Shown here: positions 1-5,122 of the stretch, one piece after another
Numbering within the stretch: position 1 is the first letter of the stretch
Layout: every line of letters begins with the position of its first letter
Assembly: GCA_009787915.1 (NCBI GenBank)
Contig: WQSK01000072.1
Location: forward strand, 1-5,122
Source of the DNA: Bacillota bacterium
GTDB taxonomy: Bacteria; Bacillota; Clostridia; Christensenellales; UBA1242
Direction: 5' to 3'
Length of the DNA stretch: 5,122 bases
The notes under the pieces: model-generated
Database searches by the model: none
What the model was told of the DNA's origin: nothing
What the model saw: only the letters and a program-made list of their open reading frames with translations
Translations under genes and position numbers: made by a program

Positions 1-1414
1 ACCATGCGCTTGGGACGGAAAAAGATGTCAAACCAAACAAGAACAATAGGACGATGAGGGGGCCTGCGCTTGCGGGTGCCAAGATGCCCCACATTGTTAT
101 TCCAAGACCCAAAACCGTGGCGACACCCATCATTATGTAGCGACCTTTGCGCGAGAGGAGTTGGAAGATAATCATGAGCATTAACCCAAGTGTTGCGGCG
201 AAAATGTTGAACATAAGTAGCCATGAAAACATTGTGAAAAACGTGCCTGCCGTGAAAGAACCCGCGTGGTAAGTCCAAACTGCTGCTTCCGTATCAAAAG
301 AACGAACGTAGATTGGGGTAAAGATATCACCGCTTGTGTTGGTGAGGTAGCCTACAAGCATTCCGAGGCTCCCAAAAAGTGCGGTTGCGAACGTATATAT
401 AAGTAAGACGATGAACGTAGACGTTATATATGTACGTCGCGAGATTCCGTTATAGAGGGCGTATTTAAAAAAGTATGTGTAAAGCGACATACCTATAATT
501 AGAACATTTATTACAAGCATGATGTCTATTGCAAATTGCGCGTCCAAGAAGATTGGGATGATAGTAAAAAATACGACAAGCCCTGCGATAATCAAAGACG
601 ATGCCCATGTAATCAACAACAAATAATGAACCGAGTGCTTTATTTTTTTCGGGTCGGTATTTGTGAATTTGCACTTTTCACGCTTTGGTTTTTCGGTTGG
701 TTTTGTGGCGGTTTGGGTTTGGGCGATTCCTTTGGCTTGGTCCTCGTGCAAACCAAGATACAAATCTTGGAGTTTTTTTGGGGTCTTTTCATTAAGTATA
801 ATTACCCCGCCCTTTAGGATGATGACTTGGTCAACTATGGATTCGGCTTCATCCAAAATGTGGGTTGCCAAAATCATTGTGTTTCTTAGTTTAGCGTGGA
901 CCCGTTTAAGTTCTTCGTAAAAAACTTTTCGATAAATCGCGTCGATACCCAAAACTGGTTCGTCGAAAATCATGACTTTGGCACCGCTTGCGAGAGTTAG
1001 AATAACTTTCACTATGGTTGTATATCCCGTAGACAACTTGCCCAACTTCTTTTCGGTGTCAAGGTCAAAACGTTTTGCCAACTCGAACGCGTATTCTTTG
1101 TCAAAAGTCGGGTAAAACTTTGACGCCCATTTTATTAGGTTTTTGACTTTTTCGATTTTTGGGTATTCGCTTTTTTCAGTGATACAAAAAACATTTGCTT
1201 GGGCGCGGTCGTTTTCATACGCATTCAAGCCGTCGATTTCGACCAAGCCAGATGTTGCAAACGCGCGGTTTGTGATGATGTTGACGAGGGTTGTCTTTCC
1301 CGCACCGTTTCGCCCGAGGACACCATAGATTTTGCCCGCCTCGAATTCAAGGTTGATGTCTTGCAAAACACATTTGTCACCATACCACTTTCCTAGGTTT
1401 GAAATCTTTATCAT
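1..1414 (-). CDS. ABC transporter, ATPase and permease in one polypeptide (C-terminus cut by window edge)
   Basis: One frame stays open from the ATG at 1414-1412 to the left edge, giving 471 residues without a stop. Residues 1-225 are an ABC ATPase: Walker A GRNGAGKTT (34-42), signature LSTGY (127-131), Walker B and catalytic Glu in VMIFDEP (147-153), D-loop LGID (155-158), and switch His185 in ATHILDE. The Q-loop position appears to be Glu80. The LSTGY and DEPVLGID pattern recalls, from memory, the YtrB-like group of drug and peptide exporters. A Lys/Thr/Pro/Gln-rich linker (about 226-258) leads to hydrophobic segments near 265-290, 294-316, 332-357, 390-421, 425-445 and from 450 onward, as in an ABC-2-type permease. 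It is thus a half-transporter that probably dimerises in the membrane; substrate unknown. It follows the 175-residue gene by 30 bases and has no Shine-Dalgarno, but a possible leaderless promoter. The ATPase call is firm; the permease family is inferred. Confidence 0.93.
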   Translation of the reverse strand, partial: MIKISNLGKWYGDKCVLQDINLEFEAGKIYGVLGRNGAGKTTLVNIITNRAFATSGLVEIDGLNAYENDRAQANVFCITEKSEYPKIEKVKNLIKWASKFYPTFDKEYAFELAKRFDLDTEKKLGKLSTGYTTIVKVILTLASGAKVMIFDEPVLGIDAIYRKVFYEELKRVHAKLRNTMILATHILDEAESIVDQVIILKGGVIILNEKTPKKLQDLYLGLHEDQAKGIAQTQTATKPTEKPKREKCKFTNTDPKKIKHSVHYLLLITWASSLIIAGLVVFFTIIPIFLDAQFAIDIMLVINVLIIGMSLYTYFFKYALYNGISRRTYITSTFIVLLIYTFATALFGSLGMLVGYLTNTSGDIFTPIYVRSFDTEAAVWTYHAGSFTAGTFFTMFSWLLMFNIFAATLGLMLMIIFQLLSRKGRYIMMGVATVLGLGITMWGILAPASAGPLIVLLFLFGLTSFSVPSAW

Positions 1415-1419
1415 ACTTA

Positions 1420-1448
1420 ACAATACAAGGTTGTGGGTTCAAAGTCAA
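1420..1448 (-). promoter_or_regulatory. Possible leaderless promoter of the ABC transporter gene
   Basis: On the minus strand TTGACT (1448-1443, 5 of 6 matches to the -35 consensus) is followed after 17 bases by TATTGT (1425-1420, 4 of 6 matches to TATAAT). The -10 box ends five bases before the ATG at 1414, so a transcript would start at or very near the start codon. The -35 box overlaps the TGA stop of the 175-residue gene. The gene has no Shine-Dalgarno, which fits. The -10 match is poor, so this is weaker than the other promoters in the window; readthrough from the tRNA promoter remains the alternative. Confidence 0.45.
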
Positions 1449-1972
1449 CACTTACCAAGTATATTACATCTACCATGGTCTGATTTTGATTTGTTGTATT
1501 CAACAGATACAAGTTCACCTTTGCGATATGTATCGCGAATGTGAGCCTTAGGGATTATAGCAACAAGTCTTTTGTAGTTTTCTTCGATGTAAATTGGGAT
1601 AAACAAGTCCCCGCTTTGTGTTTGCTCAACGTACATTACCATGCCGATTGATTCAACCCAGTTATCAGGGTCAATGTCAATTTTACCAGTCGCCAAGATA
1701 TTTTCGATTGTGATGTTTCGGATTATAATACAATGCCTAGGTTTTTCCGTGTTGTATTCTATAATCACGCGGTCACCGTTTTTGAACTCGTTTGCGAGAA
1801 ATTCGTCGTTACTGTGTTTAAGTTTCCCAAATGAATAGGAGGCGACTGTTGGCTTGGGGAGGTCATCTACCCTTACATACCAGGTAAAATTATAACTGTT
1901 CCCAGATTTGTACTTTACAAGAGTTCCCTCGCACCTGACGACCTTTGTTGGGTCGGGTTTTTTAAACCACAT
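1445..1972 (-). CDS. Hypothetical protein with two similar halves, cotranscribed with tRNA-Tyr
   Basis: This is a 175-residue protein I do not recognise. It has no signal peptide or membrane helix, so it is probably cytoplasmic. It appears to be an internal duplication of a beta-rich unit of about 70 residues. Each half opens with a Gly and Tyr stretch (EGTLVKY at 15-21, IGMVMYV at 109-115) and closes with a matching block: FKNGDRVIIEYNTEK (63-77) against YRKGELVSVEYNKSK (149-163). The linker at about 88-107 is rich in Asp and Ile. The shape suggests two small beta-barrels, but no function follows from that. The start is secure because AAGGAGGT lies four bases before the ATG. The gene begins 21 bases after the tRNA-Tyr CCA with no terminator between, so it is probably the second member of a tRNA-led transcript, with the ABC transporter gene 30 bases downstream. 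A link to that transporter is inferred from position only. Confidence 0.9.
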   Translation of the reverse strand: MWFKKPDPTKVVRCEGTLVKYKSGNSYNFTWYVRVDDLPKPTVASYSFGKLKHSNDEFLANEFKNGDRVIIEYNTEKPRHCIIIRNITIENILATGKIDIDPDNWVESIGMVMYVEQTQSGDLFIPIYIEENYKRLVAIIPKAHIRDTYRKGELVSVEYNKSKSDHGRCNILGKC

Positions 1973-1976
1973 GGTT

Positions 1977-1984
1977 ACCTCCTT
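1977..1984 (-). promoter_or_regulatory. Strong Shine-Dalgarno in the tRNA 3' trailer
   Basis: AAGGAGGT on the minus strand lies four bases before the ATG at 1972 and nine bases after the last base of the tRNA CCA. It is the only canonical ribosome binding site among the four gene starts visible in the window. It fixes the start of the 175-residue protein and places that gene's 5' untranslated region in the trailer left by tRNA processing. Confidence 0.92.
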
Positions 1985-1993
1985 AAAATGTCT

Positions 1994-2079
1994 TGGTGGG
2001 CAGGGAGGGATTCGAACCCCCGTAGACTCTCGTCGTCAGATTTACAGTCTGATGCCTTTAACCACTCGACCACCTACCC
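1994..2079 (-). tRNA. tRNA-Tyr (anticodon GUA)
   Basis: An 86-base tRNA including an encoded CCA. The acceptor arms GGGTAGG and CCTGCCC pair fully with one G-U, followed by discriminator A and CCA. The anticodon arm TCAGA-CTGTAAA-TCTGA presents GTA (plus-strand 2043-2045), which reads Tyr codons. The T arm is GGGGG-TTCGAAT-CCCTC. Between the anticodon and T arms is a long variable arm with stem GAC/GTC and loop GAGA, as expected for bacterial tRNA-Tyr (class II). The D loop carries the usual GG. All arms pair, so the gene looks functional. It has its own strong promoter and no terminator before the next gene. Confidence 0.98.
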
Positions 2080-2088
2080 GAATAGTCG

Positions 2089-2117
2089 ATTATATACCAA
2101 AAAATCGTTCGTGTCAA
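2089..2117 (-). promoter_or_regulatory. Housekeeping sigma promoter of tRNA-Tyr
   Basis: On the minus strand a perfect TTGACA (2117-2112) and a perfect TATAAT (2094-2089) are separated by 17 bases, the ideal spacing. Transcription should start near 2083, only about four bases before the first base of the mature tRNA, so RNase P would remove a very short leader. The A/T-rich stretch upstream of the -35 box (2118-2140) could act as an UP element. This is a strong promoter, as expected for a tRNA, and probably also drives the 175-residue gene. Confidence 0.9.
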
Positions 2118-2140
2118 TCAAGTTTATTCTACAAAAACAG

Positions 2141-2170
2141 TGGACTTTTTCAATAGTTATGTGCTATAAT
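2141..2170 (+). promoter_or_regulatory. Extended -10 promoter of the lipoprotein gene, probably leaderless
   Basis: A perfect TATAAT (2165-2170) is preceded by TGC, making an extended -10 box. A -35-like TGGACT (2141-2146, 4 of 6 matches) lies 18 bases upstream. The -10 box ends six bases before the ATG at 2177, so transcription should begin on or beside the A of the start codon. It is divergent from the tRNA-Tyr promoter: the two -35 boxes are 23 bases apart, so two polymerases could hinder each other. Confidence 0.8.
2151..2167 (+). promoter_or_regulatory. Possible LysR-type operator overlapping the lipoprotein promoter
   Basis: The sequence ATAG-N7-CTAT (2153-2167) fits the loose T-N11-A dyad bound by many LysR regulators (T at 2154, A at 2166). 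It sits between the -35 and -10 boxes and overlaps the -10, so binding there would repress. A related string, CAATA-TTATGT without the extra G, occurs at 2567-2577 just before the -35 box of the LysR gene. The arms are only four bases and the region is A/T-rich, so chance is a serious alternative. Confidence 0.25.
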
Positions 2171-2176
2171 TAGGGT

Positions 2177-2602
2177 ATGAAAGTTTTAAGGGCTTTTGTT
2201 TTGATTTTGGTCGTCGCGGTTCCCGTGTTCTTTTTTGCTGGGTGCCACGCGCGGGTGCCTATGAATTTGGAACTTGAAGGTAGCACCCTGTCGTGGACAT
2301 CGCATCAGAGCGGTAACGCAATTTCTTTCAAAGTCCGCCGTATTGTAACCGTTAATGACGAAATTGTTTGTGACCAATATGTTTTTGTTCAAAGTATTTA
2401 CGGCGCAACAAGATATTATTTTGAAATAACAGAATTCCCCAACATCGCGGGCACACACACATTTTATGTATCAACATATGTTTCGGCACTTTTCCTTGGG
2501 ATGCGCGGGCAATTTAGTTCCCCAAGCGAACGCATTGTAATAGAAGTCGCGGAACTTGATGACTATCAATATTATGTATTGACACAAGAACTATTTAAAT
2601 GA
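2177..2602 (+). CDS. Small lipoprotein, fibronectin-III-like
   Basis: A 141-residue precursor with a lipoprotein signal peptide: positive residues at K2 and R5, a hydrophobic stretch (6-20) and the lipobox FAGC ending at Cys23. The lipobox -3 residue is Phe instead of the usual Leu. The mature protein of 119 residues would be lipid-anchored on the outer face of the membrane. Its pattern (a LELEGSTLSW strand pair near 31-40, a central FKVRR strand at 51-55, then IAGTHTFYVSTYVSA near 90-104, ending in a Ser-rich turn and IVIEV) resembles a single fibronectin type III or Ig-like sandwich; this is my reading of the strand pattern, not a confirmed match. No catalytic motif is visible. The start is set by the promoter just before the ATG and by the signal peptide; AGGG two bases before the ATG is too close to act as a Shine-Dalgarno. 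The LysR gene follows 13 bases later with its own promoter. Confidence 0.88.
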   Translation: MKVLRAFVLILVVAVPVFFFAGCHARVPMNLELEGSTLSWTSHQSGNAISFKVRRIVTVNDEIVCDQYVFVQSIYGATRYYFEITEFPNIAGTHTFYVSTYVSALFLGMRGQFSSPSERIVIEVAELDDYQYYVLTQELFK

Positions 2603-2608
2603 TATAAT
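2579..2608 (+). promoter_or_regulatory. Consensus leaderless promoter of the LysR gene
   Basis: A perfect TTGACA (2579-2584) and a perfect TATAAT (2603-2608) are separated by 18 bases. The -10 box ends seven bases before the ATG at 2616, so the mRNA should start at or just before the start codon. The -35 box lies inside the last codons of the lipoprotein gene, and the -10 starts right after its TGA stop (2600-2602). A 15-base inverted repeat, CAATA-N5-TATTG (2567-2581), overlaps the -35 box and could be an autoregulatory site, though it also encodes part of a Tyr-rich C-terminus. Confidence 0.85.
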
Positions 2609-2615
2609 ATTAGGT

Positions 2616-3500
2616 ATGAAAATCATTAATACAAACCTCAACCACTATAAGGCTTTTTTGGAGATTTATGAAACCAAAAACTACTCTGTCGCGGCCGAGA
2701 ATTTGCACTTTACGCAACCGACAATGAGTTACAACATCCGCGAGTTGGAGAAACAACTTAAGGTGCGATTGTTTAATACGAACTCCCGCGGGGTCGAGCC
2801 AACACAACACGCTATTGAACTCTATCCAAGTATCAGGAAGGCGTTTATCGATTTGTTGAAAGCCGAAGAAAGCATCCGCGAATTCAACGAGCACAGCGAC
2901 GGGATTATTCGCCTTGGTGTATCTTTGTTTTATATGCCACATATTGTCAGTGAAATTATTTCAAAGTACAACCAAAAATACCCAAACGTAAATTTCAAGA
3001 TTACAGCGGCGACCATTAATACGAACTTGCATGCGCTTGAACGTCATGACAAGGACATTGCCATTATCGCGACCACGGAAAAAAACTTTAAGGCACCAAA
3101 AGACATGACCGCCATTAAAATCGCGGAAATTGAAAATGTTTTCTTTGCAGGAATCGAGTATGCAAAAAAGCATAACCTTACACCTGCGGTTGATGTTTCA
3201 AAATTGCATGAGCTGGAGGTTATAAGCATGCCGCTTACCTCCCCTATGGGTTCGTTTGTTGCGAAATCGGGTATCGGTGCCCAAATACATGAATCTTCAT
3301 CTGCGCAAATGATAATAGAGTTAGCAAAGCGGAACTTGGGTATCTTTTTGGGACCAACAAACGTTTCAAAAACCGAGGGATTGGTAGAATTCAAGGTAAA
3401 CAATTTTGAAGTACCGAACATTTGCATTTATATGTTGTACAACAACGATGTGGCGAACAAAGCCGCCGCCGCGTTGATTTCCCAGTTTACAAAACAATGA
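2616..3500 (+). CDS. LysR-family transcriptional regulator
   Basis: At 294 residues this has the normal length for a LysR-type regulator. The N-terminal winged helix-turn-helix is clear: YKAFLEIYETKNYSVAAENL (11-30) leads into the recognition helix region FTQPTMSYNIRELEKQL (32-48), then the wing LFNTNSRGVEPT (52-63). A linker helix (about 66-90) joins the effector-binding domain (about 95-290), which opens with DGIIRLGVSLFYMPHIVSEI. Such proteins usually act as tetramers that bind DNA and respond to a small molecule; the effector cannot be read from the sequence. The gene has its own consensus promoter immediately before the ATG and no Shine-Dalgarno. No gene is divergent from it, so the usual clue to its target is missing. 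Candidates are the lipoprotein gene upstream, the convergent membrane-protein gene, itself, or a distant locus. Its TGA stop is one base from the stop of the convergent gene. Confidence 0.96.
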   Translation: MKIINTNLNHYKAFLEIYETKNYSVAAENLHFTQPTMSYNIRELEKQLKVRLFNTNSRGVEPTQHAIELYPSIRKAFIDLLKAEESIREFNEHSDGIIRLGVSLFYMPHIVSEIISKYNQKYPNVNFKITAATINTNLHALERHDKDIAIIATTEKNFKAPKDMTAIKIAEIENVFFAGIEYAKKHNLTPAVDVSKLHELEVISMPLTSPMGSFVAKSGIGAQIHESSSAQMIIELAKRNLGIFLGPTNVSKTEGLVEFKVNNFEVPNICIYMLYNNDVANKAAAALISQFTKQ

Positions 3501-3501
3501 T

Positions 3502-5122
3502 TTAATCTTTTTTATCTTCAAGAAATTTATTAAGACGCCCAATAATACCCACTTCGCTTTGTTCAATTGGCTTTGTGGCCTCGTCCCTTGCGTCATCCGA
3601 CAAGTTCGCGAACTGGTGACCTTGTTGTGTGAGGTATTCTTTTCTAATCGACTCGACAAGGTCAAATTCTGGTTTTTCTTCTTTGATAACTGTTGCTTCC
3701 CCGCCTGTGAATTGGTCGGTAATGCGGATACCCTCGCCCATCATTCGGCGGGCTTCACCCATACCGAACTGGTCAACCGATATATTAGCCCCTTGACGGC
3801 GTTCGACCTCGGCGTATTCGTCAATCGATAAACCAAGACGGCGGGCTTCACTCCTTTTGTTCCTAAAGTTCTCCAACTTGGTTTTGAAACTCCGCGAATC
3901 GTCAACCTGTTTTTCAATTTTACCTTCTTTCATAAGTTTTTCCTGTTCGGCTTTTGCGGCGGCTTCTTTGCGTATGCTCGCACCATCTTTACCGTAGACT
4001 TTATTGTCTATGCGCTTGATACGGGCGGCATTCACAAAGTAAACAATCTGTGGTCCCATCACGAAAAAGAAACCCAACAAAAACCCAACGAGTCCGATAA
4101 CCAAAACCGCGATACCGACGTTGAGCATTGTATTGACAGGTATCGAAACGCTGTTATCAATAAGATAAGTACCAATAATCGCATTGTTTTCACGGTGACG
4201 GATTGTCATGTGAAACATACCTTGCTGCATATTCGCAGGCAAATTGATATTAAAGCCACTGTCACTCCACACAGGGGTCAGCCATGGTACGGCCCTGCCA
4301 TTGTTTGTTATCACAACCGTGACATTTGGTGCGCCGTCAAAAAAGACGTCTGGCATAATCTCTATTCGACCCCCAATAAAAGGGTCGCGGTCGGATGTGT
4401 CCTCGTGCAAATGGACAAAAGATGTTGCACCTGCGTTTGGCCTTATGTTCACGCGCACATTGTTTCCGTGTCTTGCGACATTGTGGACGAGGCTGTCCCT
4501 ATCATCGAATATACGGATATAGTTGAACTCGTACGAATAAAGAATTACAAAAAAATAGTCGCGATAATTTCCGTATTCATTAAGTACAGGAAGATAGTTG
4601 CCTGTCATTGCTTCGCGCTCGACAACACGTGCACGAATTCCGTACTTGGCGGCTGGTGCGTTTATCGGAAGGTGCCAAGTTAATTCCCTTCTATCAACAG
4701 ATACATTTGAAATCTCGAACCAATTCGCGTGGCCGTTGGCTTCGACCGTGCTGATACCGTTATGGACCGCGTACTCTCGCGACGTAAACCATGTGCCGCC
4801 GAGGCTTTTTACAGGTTGGAAATCAAAAGCGAGGTTAGCAAACGCATCCTCGTTCGCTACTATGACATCACCTATAAATTCAGATAGGTGACTTTCACGG
4901 TGGCGGGCTTCGACCGAATCGCGCCTTATATAGATTCCACCCATATTTGTGGAAATACCATGGTTAATAAATGTGACTTCTATGTCGCGCCTCATTGGCT
5001 GGGACGACAATGGGGTTATGGTGTGGGCGTTGATGTCTTTGGTGCTTAAGTCAAACGGAATCGCAAAAAAAACACCCGCCGCCACAACAATAGCGAAAAC
5101 GAAAGCAGTCCCCAAAATGCCC
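3502..5122 (-). CDS. Membrane-anchored protein with beta-rich outer region and cytoplasmic tail (N-terminus cut by window edge)
   Basis: The frame is open from the right edge to the TAA at 3504-3502. The first possible start inside the window is a TTG at 5115; the codons before it (GGC, ATT) are also in frame and it lacks a ribosome site, so the true start probably lies outside. Counting from that TTG (537 residues): residues 2-21 are hydrophobic, a signal peptide or anchor; 25-325 are probably extracytoplasmic and beta-rich; 328-353 form a membrane helix, followed by GPQIVYF and the basic NAARIKRIDNK (362-372), which puts the rest in the cytoplasm. The tail (373-537) is charged and probably helical, with Ala/Lys/Glu-rich stretches near 378-440. 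The outer part may hold two related Ig-like units, since LTWHLPINAPAAKYGIRARV (145-164) resembles INLPANMQQGMFHMTIRHRE (290-309). I do not recognise the family. A surface sensor or envelope scaffold is possible but unproven. Confidence 0.9.
   Translation of the reverse strand, partial: GILGTAFVFAIVVAAGVFFAIPFDLSTKDINAHTITPLSSQPMRRDIEVTFINHGISTNMGGIYIRRDSVEARHRESHLSEFIGDVIVANEDAFANLAFDFQPVKSLGGTWFTSREYAVHNGISTVEANGHANWFEISNVSVDRRELTWHLPINAPAAKYGIRARVVEREAMTGNYLPVLNEYGNYRDYFFVILYSYEFNYIRIFDDRDSLVHNVARHGNNVRVNIRPNAGATSFVHLHEDTSDRDPFIGGRIEIMPDVFFDGAPNVTVVITNNGRAVPWLTPVWSDSGFNINLPANMQQGMFHMTIRHRENNAIIGTYLIDNSVSIPVNTMLNVGIAVLVIGLVGFLLGFFFVMGPQIVYFVNAARIKRIDNKVYGKDGASIRKEAAAKAEQEKLMKEGKIEKQVDDSRSFKTKLENFRNKRSEARRLGLSIDEYAEVERRQGANISVDQFGMGEARRMMGEGIRITDQFTGGEATVIKEEKPEFDLVESIRKEYLTQQGHQFANLSDDARDEATKPIEQSEVGIIGRLNKFLEDKKD

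Noticed and set aside
78..82. Unusual ABC signature (LSTGY) and Glu at the Q-loop as signs of a degenerate ATPase
   Set aside because: Walker A, Walker B, catalytic Glu and switch His are intact, and the LSTGY and DEPVLGID pattern is, as I recall, normal for this ABC subgroup. The coordinates given are residue numbers of the Q-loop.
465..674. Short minus-strand frame of 69 codons
   Set aside because: It is in a different frame from the ABC transporter, which reads continuously through this stretch with a hydrophobic segment; the alternative product has no features.
536..920. Two overlapping plus-strand open frames (536-817 and 663-920)
   Set aside because: They are antisense to the ABC gene, across its ATPase end, linker and first membrane segment. 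The minus-strand frame there contains conserved ABC motifs and a continuous fusion.
1994..2079. tRNA-Ser or tRNA-Leu as the identity, suggested by the long variable arm
   Set aside because: The anticodon loop CTGTAAA gives GTA, which decodes Tyr, and bacterial tRNA-Tyr also has a long variable arm.
1908..2173. Plus-strand open frames crossing the tRNA (1908-2156 and 1988-2173)
   Set aside because: They are read antisense through the tRNA-Tyr gene and its promoter and carry no coding signal.
2610..2942. Minus-strand open frame of 110 codons
   Set aside because: It is the antisense shadow of the LysR DNA-binding domain, whose family motifs are unambiguous on the plus strand.
4195..4683. Plus-strand open frame of 162 codons
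   Set aside because: It lies wholly antisense within the 537-residue membrane-protein frame, is rich in Cys, His and Val without domain structure, and has no promoter or ribosome site that I can see.
5113..5115. TTG as the real start of the right-hand membrane protein
   Set aside because: The frame stays open to the window edge, there is no room for a ribosome site to be seen, and the hydrophobic segment appears to continue upstream. The gene is better treated as 5'-truncated.

Overview
The window looks like ordinary bacterial chromosome of moderate GC. It reads cleanly with the standard code: TGA is used as a stop in three genes. The tRNA gene encodes its own CCA, one gene has a textbook AAGGAGGT Shine-Dalgarno sequence, and the promoters match the housekeeping sigma consensus closely. 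The ABC ATPase resembles, from memory, a YtrB-like type common in Clostridia and related Bacillota, and there is a small lipoprotein. A Bacillota-like source is my best guess, with low confidence. I see no mobile element, CRISPR array or phage gene.

Layout. Positions 1-2079 on the minus strand form a probable transcription unit, read right to left: tRNA-Tyr(GUA), a 175-residue protein of unknown function built from two similar halves, and an ABC transporter with ATPase and permease in one chain. The transporter runs off the left edge, so its C-terminus is missing. Positions 2080-2176 hold two back-to-back promoters. On the plus strand come a small lipoprotein with a fibronectin-III-like look (2177-2602) and a LysR-family regulator (2616-3500). 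The rest, 3502-5122, is a minus-strand membrane protein with a beta-rich extracytoplasmic part, one clear membrane helix and a charged cytoplasmic tail. Its N-terminus lies beyond the right edge.

The most notable thing is how the genes start. The lipoprotein, LysR and (more weakly) ABC genes each have a -10 box ending only 5-7 bases before the ATG and a matching -35 box, with no Shine-Dalgarno. This predicts mRNAs that begin at or within a few bases of the start codon (leaderless mRNAs). Two of these promoters have their -35 box in the last codons of the upstream gene. The only visible gene start with a strong Shine-Dalgarno is the 175-residue protein, whose ATG lies 21 bases after the tRNA-Tyr CCA and which seems to be co-transcribed with the tRNA.

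How the genes might work together is uncertain. The ABC transporter, lipoprotein and membrane protein are all envelope-associated. The LysR regulator might control the adjacent lipoprotein gene, its own gene or the convergent membrane-protein gene, but nothing in the sequence proves a target. No previously undescribed defence or mobile system could be supported here.
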